This document shows positions 1-9,323 of a DNA stretch of 25,162 nucleotides, piece after piece. A model generated the notes under the pieces. The model was not told the DNA's origin. It searched no databases and saw nothing but the letters and a program-made list of their open reading frames with translations. The number at the start of each line of letters is the position of its first letter. Within the stretch, counting starts at the first letter, position 1. A program made the position numbers and the translations under genes. The stretch spans positions 470,493-495,654 of the forward strand of contig KQ482041.1 in the NCBI GenBank assembly GCA_001430745.1, written 5' to 3'. The DNA comes from Auxenochlorella pyrenoidosa (Eukaryota > Chlorophyta > Trebouxiophyceae > Chlorellales > Chlorellaceae).

Positions 1-7
1 CGGNGGA

Positions 8-27
8 CCCCCCCCCCCCCCCCCCCC
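8..27. repeat. poly-C run beside an undetermined base
   Basis: A run of 20 cytosines follows an N at position 4. This is probably the polypyrimidine part of an intron, or a low-quality stretch; the true length may differ from that shown. Confidence 0.7.
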
Positions 28-39
28 GGGCTCGCGCAG

Positions 40-146
40 GCATCAAGGCGCAGCTCCGGGTGGTCAGCAGCGGCGCGCGACCATCCCTGCAGCTGGGCGC
101 AGCGGCGGCAGCGGTGCTGGCGGCGGTGCTGCTCACGCTGGGATGA
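40..146 (+). CDS. last exon of an unidentified gene, C-terminal hydrophobic tail
   Basis: A pyrimidine-rich stretch ends in a CAG acceptor at 37-39. The following exon reads GIKAQLRVVSSGARPSLQLG, then about 15 hydrophobic residues (A/V/L-rich, ending LLTLG) before TGA at 144-146. Such a short hydrophobic segment at the extreme C-terminus is typical of tail-anchored membrane proteins, whose catalytic part faces the cytosol. The rest of the gene lies outside the window, so the family cannot be named. The frame is set by the uninterrupted reading from the acceptor to the stop. It converges on the ankyrin gene that ends at 434. Confidence 0.55.
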
Positions 147-433
147 GCCGGACGCGTGAACCAGCCGCATGTTGCTTGGCTCCGACTGCCGTTTCATATT
201 ATTGCACCACAGGTGTCACTGCAAATGTATTTCTTGACTTGCACAGGCACTGCAACACTGTGCCGCAGTTGGCATGAAACCAGCAGCAGGGCAAAGCTGG
301 TCAGCTGTACCAAAGACTGCGCGCTCCAGCAGAAAATAGCACAACACCGCTGCAAACGCAAGCAGCAGGGGTGGACGCCTGTGCTTGGCTGATTTCCAGG
401 CCGGCGCTGGCCTGAGCGCTGTGCACCACGCAC
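147..433. other. convergent 3' intergenic region
   Basis: This 287-base stretch lies between the stop of the plus-strand exon and the stop of the minus-strand ankyrin gene, so it should hold both 3' UTRs. I see no TGTAA polyadenylation signal on either strand. On the minus strand other frames stay open over about 400-190, including one with a hydrophobic stretch (PPLLLAFAAVLCYFLLERAV); they cannot be joined to the ankyrin exons in phase with a good acceptor. Confidence 0.5.
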
Positions 434-2992
434 TCAGCCACGGCCCCGGCTGGTGAATACCTGCGCATGCACGGGGGGCGCAGCAGGGAGGGCAGGGGTT
501 CATGCAGGAGACCGCAGGCCGGTGCGACCTGGGGGGCCTGGCCTCTGGTCCTGCCCCGCCCCAGGTGCGGTGGGGTGCATGCGCTGCTCGTCGCCGCCGG
601 TTGTGTCGGGGTTGGCTCGCCAGCCTGCCGAGCCTGCAGCAGGCGCCCACCTGCACCACCAGCGTGCAGTCGTGCTCCACTGCCAGGTCCATGGCGGTGG
701 CCCCGCTCACGTCCACCGCCGCAAAGTCGGCCCCGTGGTCCAGCAAGCGGGCGGCGACATCGGCCGCGTCCGCCAGCGCCGCCCAGTGCAGCGGGGTGCG
801 GCGGTGGGTGGCGTCGCGTGCCGCCACGCCCGCGCCCCTGCAGCGGGGAGCGCCAGGGGCAGCTGATGGTCTCCCCCCTCTAGCAGCCTGCGCACAGCTC
901 TGCTGACGGCCAACCAGACGCAGGCGAGGCAGCCCCAGCGGCGCAGCAGGCAGGTGTGTGGGCTTGCCTGGCCAACAGCGCGGCAGCGGCGGTGCCGTGG
1001 CAGAAGAGCGCGGCGGCCATGAGGGGCGTCAGGCCCCCCCGATTTCCTTTGTCCGCGCTGGCCCCGGCGCCCAGCAGCAGCTCCACGCACTCCTGGTGCC
1101 CCCGCCGTGCGGCAGACAGCAGCGGCGTCTCGCTGCATGGGCAAGCAGGAGGGCGTTTTGCAGAGCAGGGTTGGGAGGAAGGCGGCTCCCGAATACCCCA
1201 TGCACGGTCAGCAGCTCAGCATGGCTGGGAGCGTAGCAGGCTGCTGTTGGCATGGATGCTGCGTGAAGGCAGCTGGGCATAGGAGCCAGCCACCTGGAGT
1301 AATCTAATTCAAGCGGATAAATGTCCTGCAGAAAGAGAGAGTGGCATGCCTGTCCAGGGACAGCCCACGCCCAACCAGTCCTGCAATGCACACCGGGCTA
1401 GGTGCATCAGAGCGGCTCACCCGCCATCATCCTCGGCATCCAGATCCTCAGCCCCTGACGTGCGCAGCAGCGCGCGCAGCACGCCCGCCATGCCGTGGTG
1501 CGCAGCCCAGTGCAAGGCACTGCGCCCGCCCACCCGGCCTCGTGCCGCCGCACCCGCTGCCAGCAGCTGCTCGGCGCAGCGCCGGTGCCCGCCGGCAAGG
1601 GCTGCCAGCAGGGGGCTCGTGCCTTGCGAGTCTGCTGCGTTTGAATCAGCCTTGCGGCGGAGCAGCGCCTCAACAACATGCGCATGCCCCGCCTCTGCAG
1701 CAAGAGCGTGGACCCGGGTGCACAGCGGCCCCTCAGGAAACGGCCCTGCACACGCGCGCCTCGAGGCGTCGGCTACGACAGCCCGTGGCGTCAGCGGGCA
1801 GCATGTGCACTGGCTATGGAAAATCCAGTGCTGGTTTGCCATACTCCAGAATAATCATATGCATGTGCTAGCTGGGATGCCAGACCAGAGCAGGGGGCAC
1901 GGCTAGGCTTGAGCCACCTCCTCTCACCTGCAGCCGTGAGCAGCGGCGTGGCGCCATCCTCTGACCGGCGGTCCACCTCTGCCCCCGCATCCAGCAGCAG
2001 CTCGGCCACCCCTCGGTGCCCGCTGGCGGCGGCGTAGTGCAGCGGGGAGGCGTCCTCGCTGGTCAGTGCCTGCGGGCGAGCAGAGGTGGGAAAAAGCGGG
2101 TTGTGCCGGGCCTGGAGGCCACAGCGTGCTGGGCAGGTGTGTGGCGCCCTGCAAGACGTCATCGCTGCCAGGCGGTTGGAGGTGGTGTTCGACGCAGCGT
2201 GCCCCTCGGCCCTTCCCCTGCTGCGCTGCTGGCCGGCTCACGTCCACGCTGGCGCCCCGCGCCAGCAGCAGCTGGGCCGCGCCGTAGTCGCCCCTGGCGG
2301 CCGCAAAGTGCAGCGGCGAGCGGCCCAGGGCGTCGGCCTGCGGGGCCGCCAGCAGGGCGGCTGAGGGCGCGCCGTTGACGGCCTGGTCCAACAGCAACTC
2401 CAGGATGTCGCGGTGCCTGCAGGCAGGAAGGGGCGGCACGCCGACAAGTGGGCTGAGGGAAGTGTTGATTAGATGCCTTGGTACCAAGTGGCCAGCCGGC
2501 AGAATCTGTGCCTGACACTTGTCCCAGGTACAGCACGCCAACATGTGTGACAGGAATGGAGTTCGGAGTTTGCAGGCCGCAGTGTGGCCTATCTATCGGA
2601 TGCCGAAAATGAGCCTGCGCACCCGCAGCAGGCAGCCTGGAGCACTCCAAAGCCCAGGAGGGGCACGGCGGCCAGCCGTGGCAACAGTTCTTGCACAGTT
2701 TCCATGTCGGCGGCGCGGATGGCTGCCCCCAGCAGCTGCACGAGGCAGTGCATGGGTGATCTGTAAGGAAACGAGTGAGTTGGCGGAAGGCAGGGCGCTA
2801 CCAGCGGCACCGCCTGCAGTGAGTCCGCTTACCGCGCATGTAACTGGATGCAGGTCTGCGATCATCGAAACATCATGTGCAGAGAAGCATGGCAGCCAGG
2901 CAGCCACCCAAACAAGCTAGCACACGAAAGTTCTCAACCTCAGCGGGGGAGGCGTCGGGCTCCACGACGACGAAGCTTGCGGATACCTCCAT
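434..2992 (-). CDS. ankyrin-repeat protein (9 exons, about 399 aa)
   Basis: Exons, 5' to 3' on the minus strand: 2992-2924, 2855-2833 (a 23-base microexon), 2760-2623, 2416-2242, 2069-1928, 1694-1421, 1132-968, 837-651, 460-434. All phases agree and the junctions restore ankyrin consensus, for example ATPLLTAA joined to EAGHAHVVEALL and AALLAR joined to GAGVAARDATHRRTPLHWAA. From residue about 35 to 385 there are roughly eight ankyrin repeats with TPLH/TPLL, GH and LLL signatures. There is no other domain, signal peptide or clear membrane segment, so it is probably a cytosolic or nuclear protein-binding scaffold; partner unknown. The start (MEVSASFVVVEP) is the first ATG giving an in-phase chain. 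Intron 7 uses a GC donor (AG|GCAAGC at 967). The short last exon (VFTSRGRG, stop 436-434) is the least certain part. It is divergent from the F-box gene. Confidence 0.8.
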
Positions 2993-3354
2993 GTTTGGAA
3001 ATCAATTTTACGGGTTGCGGGGTCGGGGTGGGGGTTGTCAGGGTCCGGGCTCTTTCGGCCTTGTCGTGCCCTCGACTAGAAGGGCGGAGCGCTATATCCC
3101 GGATTGATCTCAAGCTTGCACAGTGTAAATAGCAGCTTCACAGGCTGCAAATGCTCGCTAAGAGGACGGGACATTCACCGCAGCACGGGCAACTCACGCA
3201 AGTCTAGTGGTGCAAGGCGCAGTGCAGGCTTTACCGCACTCTGGAGCAGAGCTTCAGCTTGGGGATCAATTTCCCTGGAGCGGGTGCGCGCCGGTAGCTG
3301 ATCACTTCGCTTGTTCCATACGGGGGAGGCCTATTATGGAACAGCACAGTGGAG
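2993..3354. promoter_or_regulatory. shared divergent promoter region, ankyrin / F-box genes
   Basis: This 362-base gap separates two divergent start codons (2992 minus, 3355 plus), so it must contain both 5' UTRs and promoters. It is less GC-rich than the coding DNA. I see no convincing TATA box or gene in it. A TGTAA at 3124-3128 has no upstream gene on that strand and is probably chance. Confidence 0.55.
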
Positions 3355-5153
3355 ATGACGCACGGTTACAGGCGAGTCGCCATGCGCGATGCCTCTCTTT
3401 GCTCCCTGCCGCTGCTGCCGCCCCGCACCCCGGGTTCCCCTGCCCACCACCCTCGACTCATGCAAGGCTCTATGTGCCTGTCCCCATGGCAGCCCGGCAA
3501 CCCTGGCTGGGCAGAGCTTCCCCCAGACGTCCTTGCGACCATCCTGGCAGTGGCCCACCAGCAGCTGTGCTCGCCGCCCTGCAAGGGGCTGCCCGCAGGC
3601 GAACTCGACAGACCGCTGGCTGGCGTCCCTCAGCACTCCCAGCTCCCCACCCTAGCAGCCGTGGCAGCGCTCCGCCTGGCAACAGAGGGCTGCTGCCGCA
3701 GTTGGCGCGCCGCTGCTGCTGGCGCACCCCCGCCTGTGGCGGTCCTGCTGGGACAGTCCCCGCTGCCGCCGCGCCCGCTGCGCCCGCTGCTCGCGTGGCT
3801 GTCAGCGGGTGCAGCTGGCCCACGCCGGATCGCGGCCCTCCATTTTGCGGCCTCTGAGGCGCCGGGCTGCCGCTCCGGAGACATGCAGCGGCTTGCGCTG
3901 GAGCTCCTTGGCTCTGCAGAGATGGCCGACGCAGGTGCGCGGCTGCAGTGGTCGCGCTGATCAGCTCGCCAGCAAGGGCCCGCCTGTGGCGTGTGAGCCC
4001 TGCAGCAGCCCTCATGCAGGCGGGTCTTTAGGGGGGCCCCAGGGGCCGAGCTGTGCTGCCTGCCCCTGCACCCCTGCCCCTGCAGGCGGCTCGCTGCACG
4101 AGCTGGCAGTCTGGGACTATGTGTGCAGCCGCCCGCTGTGCGCCCTGCTGCCGCGCTTCCCCGCGCTGCGCTCACTGGCCCTCACCGGCTACGCCATTGA
4201 CCTGGGTGCGCCCCGCATCTGCCTGCGCTGCCTGTGAGCAAGGAAATCTGCCTGGCCTGCAGCGCGCCTGGCCCGGCCGACTCTGGCTTGGCCATGAAGG
4301 CTTGGGGGCAAGCTAAGCAGGCATGTGAAGTTTTCCCGCCGCCGCTGCCGTGCAGACCTGGCGCCCCTGCGCCACCTGCCGCGCCTGCAAGCGCTGCATG
4401 TGGAGGCCGAGGCGCTGCCCACGCTGGGCCTGGCCCAGCTGCCGCGCACGCTGCGCCACCTGTCGCTGTCCTCGTTCGCCAATGCTGCCCGCGTCTCGCT
4501 GCCGCGCGGCCTCCTCCTGGACAGCCTGGCGGTGATATGCCCCGGGCAGCCCGTGTTTCTGGGCCTGGGGCGCGCGCTGGCGCAGTGCCGCTGCGTGCGC
4601 GTCACCGGGTGCCGCCTCCGGCTGCTGCTCCAGGTGCGCCCAGGTTGGGTGTTCTATTGGCTTTCCCCAGCGCAGCGATCGGCCCCAAGGCACGCCCCTG
4701 CCTCCGTGCGACATCACCTGTCCGCCGTGCTTTTGGCCCCGAACCCACAACAGCACGACTCGACTCGCTATGCAGGTGCCCCCCGCAGCGCTCGCCGCTG
4801 CAGCGCGTCCCCCCGCTGCATCAGCAGCCGCCAAAGCCCTCTTCTCGGCCTTTTTACAGCAGGAGCGGGCTCAGCAGCTCATTCTTGAGGCGCCGCCAGG
4901 GCAGGTGCTGGTCAAGCTGATAGCGGCCAGGGAGCAGGCGGCGGCTGCGGGAGGAGTGGCCGGCCAATATCCATCTGCACCGGTAGCGCTACCACTCGAG
5001 GCCCACGCGCTGCAAGCACGCGCCATGGCTGGCGATGCGGGGCATGTGCAAGTCACCCCCTTGGATGGCTGCACCGCGAGGGGCGTTCCAGGTGCAGCTC
5101 AGCATTTTACTGGCTTGCTGCTGGAGAAAACGGCGGCCCCGGGCCCGCTCTAA
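3355..5153 (+). CDS. F-box protein with leucine-rich C-terminal region (4 exons, 451 aa)
   Basis: Exons 3355-3934, 4086-4205, 4356-4633, 4776-5153; all donors are GTGCG and the phases fit. An F-box-like start (WAELPPDVLATILAV, residues 52-66) is followed, after an insert of about 40 residues, by LRLATEGCCRSW, matching the second half of an F-box. Exons 2 and 3 carry leucine-rich segments (LPRFPALRSLALTGY; LAPLRHLPRLQALHVEAEAL; LPRTLRHLSLSSF). The last exon is Ala/Gln-rich and probably helical. F-box proteins bring substrates to SCF ubiquitin ligases through Skp1, and LRRs usually bind the substrate; which substrate is unknown. ATG at 3355 is the first in frame; ATGs at 3382 and 3460 also lie upstream of the F-box and could be used. 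Divergent from the ankyrin gene, upstream of the first SBP gene. Confidence 0.72.
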
Positions 5154-5837
5154 GCACGTTGGTAGCCTGTGCATTTAACCTGGCCAGCTCGATTGATTGC
5201 AAGTGGCTGTTGGGATTGCCTGCATCAAGGTGGGTGGCCACTCGATCGCCATTGCCAGGTGATCAGGCTGATGTGTGCATCCGGCCTTTGCAAACCTGCT
5301 GGAATCCCGCGATGCATGCGATGCTGCACCAACAGGCTGCAGCAGAGTATGTGGAACGTTGCACATTGCAGCCAGCAGTCCTGCTCCCGCCAGGGTGTCG
5401 CCAGGTTGGACATGTACTAACGTACCCCCCGGCAGTCCACTGATGCCCTCTAATGTTTCTCCTTCTCACGTGTTTCGGCCTACCTCCGGCAGTATGTTGC
5501 AGGAGTGAGGAGTGCGCCCATCACCGCCCACACGGCACACAGCGCAGACTCTCTGCCGCCACTCTCTGCCGCCCATTCTTCGGGCATCAGTGAGCAGGTA
5601 AATAGCAGTGGTGGCGGACGGAGGGCTAGAGACGGTGTACCGAGGACGGAGCCATTCTAAAACTTTGTATAGTCCGCGCGGTGGTCACCGCGGTGCTCAT
5701 GTGCGCCATGTAGGCCACATCGGAGTCAGAACGCCGCAGTCGCCGGACCTCAAACCCGGTCTGTCGAGCCGCTGAGGGACCGCTGTACTCTATCGTCATA
5801 TCACCACGCAGCCTCTCCGTGCAGGCTTTTCCAGCAC
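5154..5837. other. intergenic region, F-box 3' end to first SBP gene
   Basis: 684 bases with no open frame showing family similarity on either strand. It should hold the F-box 3' UTR and the promoter of the first SBP gene. No TGTAA signal is visible. It contains a 13-base tandem repeat (5548-5573) and four GTAC tetramers at 5414, 5422, 5637 and 5785. GTAC is the core bound by SBP-domain proteins. Confidence 0.5.
5548..5573. repeat. 13-base direct tandem repeat (two copies)
   Basis: ACTCTCTGCCGCC occurs twice head-to-tail, perfectly, in the region upstream of the first SBP gene. Confidence 0.9.
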
Positions 5838-7621
5838 ATGGCGTCGCCGGAAAAAGATGTGGCGAGCCCAAGGCCCTCCAGCGCACGCAGCCAGGGCGGG
5901 GTTGACGGCACCCGCCGTCAAGAGGCACATGCCGCCGCGGCACCCCTGTGCTGTCGTGTGCCCAACTGCAGCGAGGAGCTGACGCTGGGGTATAACAAGG
6001 TGCGAAAATGGGCGGCTGGAGCGGCGAAGATGTCTGGGCGGACAACATGGGGCCATGCAGGCACCGTCCAGCTGCACTTCCCGCCGCTCATGTTGTGCAG
6101 CACGTGCATTCACCGGTTTTCAACCCGCTCCCGGACACCCTGCTGCCGCAGAAGTACCGTGTGTGCGTGCGCCATGCACACGAGCAGAGCCTGGAGCTGG
6201 GAAGTGCCGTCGTGCGGTTCTGCCAGCAGGCAAGTGATGGGTGGGGCGCGCGGTCGGGGCAGGCTCGTGTGAGGCACTCTGCCCTTCATATGCACTGCCA
6301 ACCACGCCCTTCATCCACCCCACAACACTGAGCCATGCACGGTGGTACACTGCCACCCGCAACCGGTGCCTGGCCACACCTGGCATGCAGCCTCCTTTGC
6401 ATCCCACCCCAGAACGTGCCGCCCATGCCCCTGTCCCCGAAACGCGCTCGCCTGCAGTGTGGCCGCTTCCAGCAGCTGGCGGAGTTTGATGAGGGGCGCC
6501 GATCCTGCCGTGCCAGCCTGGAACGTCACAAGCTGAGGAGAAGGCGGCAGGCTGGAGACGAGGATGCAGAGCGCGCACAGCGCAGCGTGCCTGGCAAACC
6601 ACGGCGGGACCGCCAGCCGCGGGCAGCCATCCCTGCCAAGAAACGTTCTCAAACCCAGGCTGGCAGTGCAGGGGCGGCCGCTAAGGCTCCAGCGGTGGCG
6701 CAGCAAAGCAAGCGTCTGCGCACACAGCCGCCGGCCGAGGCTCGGCGCAGCGTGACCACGCTCGCCCCAGCGCCCGCCAGCCCACCCTCGCCGGCACGTT
6801 TCGACTCGCCCTCCCCGCCCTCGCTCCTGCCGCCAGGAGCGGTGACTCGCAGCAACTCGCTGTTGAACTCGGAGGGTAGCCAGCCGGCTGTGCTGGCAGC
6901 TGCTGGGGCTCCAGCCCTGGACCAGCTGCCAGCTGCAGTGCATTGTGCACCTTGGGCTGCACAGCCAGCTGAAGCAGCGCCACTAAGGAGCGCGCTGCTC
7001 AACCCTGTACAGTATCAGTGCCTTGCAGCGCCCGACATGCAGCCCGGCCTCCTCGCGGCGCCCCTTGAGCAGCCACGCCAGCTCTGCGCCGCGCGCCAGC
7101 CCTCGCTGCGCAGCTCAGCCCAGCAGGCGGCACAGCCCGACCCAGCGCTGCTGGCAGAGCTGCTGGCGGGCGACTGCCTGGCTCTGCCCTCGCAGGCGCC
7201 TGTGTCGCGCATGCAGTTGGTGCACGAGGCCCTGCAGGTGCTGCAGGCAGCAGAGGTGAGGCTCCACGTGGCAGTCTTGTGGGGCAGCGTTGAGGGGCTG
7301 TGTCGGCATGCGCTTCAGCCCTGAGCAGCAACGTGACCCTGGTGCATGCTCTGCCAGTGCCTCGGCAATCGATCCCGGCGCTGCACTTTCCCCCTCCTTT
7401 AGGACCTGTTCTGGCGTGCGGCACGCTCGACAGAGGAGATACTGGCCAGTAGGCAAGGCCTAGGCCTGGAGCCACTTCCCTGTGCTGTGCCCTCTGGCCC
7501 CGTTGCCCCTGGCTACTTCGGCGCCGTCCAACCGCGCACGGCCACAAGCTCCCTGCACCTGCTGCACCAGCAGCACTGGCCAAAGGCACAGGAGTCCGCA
7601 CACAAGCACCAGCCTTATTAG
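5838..7621 (+). CDS. SBP-box transcription factor, first of a tandem pair (4 exons, 418 aa to the first stop)
   Basis: Exons 5838-5999, 6152-6229, 6458-7255, 7403-7621, all in phase. The SBP domain spans residues 39-110. Zinc site 1: C39, C44, C59, H62 (CRVPNC ... YRVCVRH). Zinc site 2: C78, C81, then Gln85 where the family has His, and C97 (FCQQ, CGRFQQL, EFDEGRRSC). The basic nuclear-localisation end is RHKLRRRRQ. SBP proteins bind GTAC-core DNA in the nucleus; in Chlamydomonas the SBP protein CRR1 controls copper response. The intron after FCQQ sits at the conserved plant SBP position, but its donor is GC (AG|GCAAGT, 6230). The middle is Ala/Pro/Ser/Gln-rich and probably disordered. Exon 4 carries a C-terminal motif shared with the downstream paralogue. 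TAG at 7619-7621 is followed by an in-frame extension (see 7622-7975). The target genes are unknown. Confidence 0.85.
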
Positions 7622-7975
7622 CAGCGACAGCAGCACCATGAGGAGGTGCAGCACTCCACGGTGGCCTCCCACCTGCGCCCGACTGCCGGAGCCCAGCTCT
7701 CAGGCAGCTTTAGCTGGCAGGCTGCAGCTATTGGAAGCCAGTCCGCAGCGCCACTGCCAGCCAGGCTGTCTCCAGCAGCTACTGCCAGTCCGCGCCTGTT
7801 GCAGTCCGCGCCTGTGCTCCTTGGGGCCTCCCCGTTTCGTGCGCCGGCCTCCGGCTTTCCTGGCAGCTCCGCAGCTGCTGCCATGGCAGGCCTGCCAATG
7901 GCAGCACAGCCTGGCATGGCAGGCACCTACCCATATTGCATGCCGTGGGGTGAAAGGTGGCGGGCACGCAGCTAG
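7622..7975 (+). other. in-frame continuation of the first SBP gene beyond TAG
   Basis: Directly after the TAG at 7619 the same frame stays open for 117 codons to a second TAG (7973-7975). It begins QRQQHHEEVQHSTVASHL and stays Ala/Pro/Ser/Gln-rich, like the tail of the neighbouring paralogue. Adding it would make the last exon about 190 residues, close to the 213 residues of the paralogue's last exon. It could be former coding sequence lost by one CAG-to-TAG change, a sequencing error, or 3' UTR that is open by chance. Confidence 0.45.
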
Positions 7976-8553
7976 GCCATTTCACCGATGTGCGCTTGTT
8001 TTTTAGTGTTTTGTGCAGTGAGTTTCCCGTGTACTAGCTGACATGCCTTCCGAATGCCCTTCCAACTTCTCTGCACTGCCTGTGCACGCGTGCACCGTAC
8101 GGACCCAACGGCCATTGGCGGCCAGCTCGCAACCTCACCTGCTGTGGGTGGCTAAAGCTTTTTGCCCCGCCTCTGCCCTGCCTGCTTTTTTTCTCTATCC
8201 CTTAAAACTACATTCACAGATTCCTTTACGTTCACCTGTTGCACGCTGCCCCTCCCCCCAAAGCAACTGAAGCCATGACTTCGACCTCCTTTATGCGCAT
8301 GCCCTGCGCTGCCGCCCGGCCGCGCCTGCGATCTGCTCGTGCTACGCGTAAGCCGGTCTGTTGGCAGTGCCCAGTTCGAACAGCTAATACCTGCGCCATA
8401 CCTCTTGCCTTACATCCTGTCAGCAAACCGCGGCAGTCTCAGTTGCTCCTGGCCCTCGAGGGCTCATTGTTGTCAGCCGCCTTGCCTTGCGTGCAGCCAT
8501 GCAGCCAAAGCGCTCAAGCTTGGGCCCCGGGGCTTTGACTGGCAGCATGCTGG

Positions 8554-8558
8554 TGTAA
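8554..8558 (+). terminator. candidate TGTAA polyadenylation signal
   Basis: TGTAA is the usual polyadenylation signal of green-algal nuclear genes. This copy is 933 bases after the first stop of the first SBP gene (579 after the second), the only plus-strand copy in this intergenic region that I noticed. Confidence 0.45.
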
Positions 8559-8842
8559 CATTTATTGACTGCTTCATAAGCTTGAGTGAGGAGTAGGATG
8601 TCTAACCCAGCCCTGGCCCGCTATTCGGCTCAAGATTAACTGCACCAGGGTACACCACTCCAGGCTCCGATTGCAAGTCGGTGTCCAGGAGTGGCTCGCC
8701 AGCCAGCAGCTCCGCGTGGGATCTGGGTGAGCGTGCGGTTCAGTCTTCTGATCTGGTGCGCGTGCTAGGAAATCGGCAAGTCAAACTGCAGTGGGCACTG
8801 CAAGTGAATGGTGCTCCGCTTCAGGAAGCAGCAGCACTGCGC

Positions 8843-8860
8843 TGTCCCGCTGGCGGGACA
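8843..8860. repeat. perfect 8-base palindrome with 2-base spacer
   Basis: TGTCCCGC and GCGGGACA face each other across TG. Each arm contains TCCCGC, the core of E2F-type sites (consensus TTTCCCGC), although the first three bases do not match fully. It lies about 460 bases upstream of the second SBP start. Confidence 0.6.
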
Positions 8861-9323
8861 ACCCACCTGCTATCTTAACATCTCGTCATACGACACGGAA
8901 CCTTGCCAAACAGATATTTTTAGGTCCCTACACACACAAAGCGAGCTCACAGCGCGCCCACTGAACCGACCGTGCTAATTTCACTTCGTGCCCGTTGCCG
9001 TCGAGCCCTCAACGCTGCGCACCGGTGATCTGTCAGTCCCAATAAGGCTCGGATATCGGGAGCTGGGACCCTTAGGCGGTTGCGGGTTCGCAGGAGGACG
9101 CTCGGTCCTGCTAGCGCTGGTGAGCACTGCCTGCCCTTTTTGGCCCCTGAAAGCGCGTATTTGCTGTGTAGAGCACGTTGAAGATTTTGGGGAGAAGGAG
9201 TGTGGATCGGCAGGCAGCGCTGTCCTCGCAAGTGGCTGGCGCACCCGGCTGGGCTGGCAAATCAGCTCCTAAGCTTGCTGTAGGAGTACTAGCACGGCAA
9301 GTGGGGCCTCTACCTCCGCGGGG

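Larger units (their letters stand above)
7976..9323. other. intergenic region between the tandem SBP genes
   Basis: 1348 bases. The first part is probably the 3' UTR of the upstream SBP gene, ending near the TGTAA at 8554. The rest should be the promoter and 5' UTR of the second SBP gene. No open frame on either strand looks like a known protein, and I found no tRNA cloverleaf. A perfect 18-base palindrome lies at 8843-8860. Confidence 0.5.

Noticed and set aside
194..433. Minus-strand frame with a hydrophobic segment as a membrane anchor of the ankyrin protein
   Set aside because: No acceptor joins it in phase to exon 8; the good acceptor at 461-463 gives a short tail and stop instead.
896..967. 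GT donor at 895 (GTGCGC) for ankyrin intron 7, giving a 57-base intron
   Set aside because: It adds about 24 residues (QAHTPACCAAG and on) in the middle of an ankyrin repeat. The GC donor at 967 gives a perfect repeat and a normal intron length.
8239..8538. Possible small gene between the SBP genes (plus strand)
   Set aside because: Open frame of roughly 100 codons with no recognisable motif; it precedes a TGTAA signal and is more likely 3' UTR of the first SBP gene.
9070..9110. tRNA-like T-arm (GCGGGTTCGCAGG)
   Set aside because: The stem pairs poorly and no cloverleaf with anticodon arm can be drawn around it.
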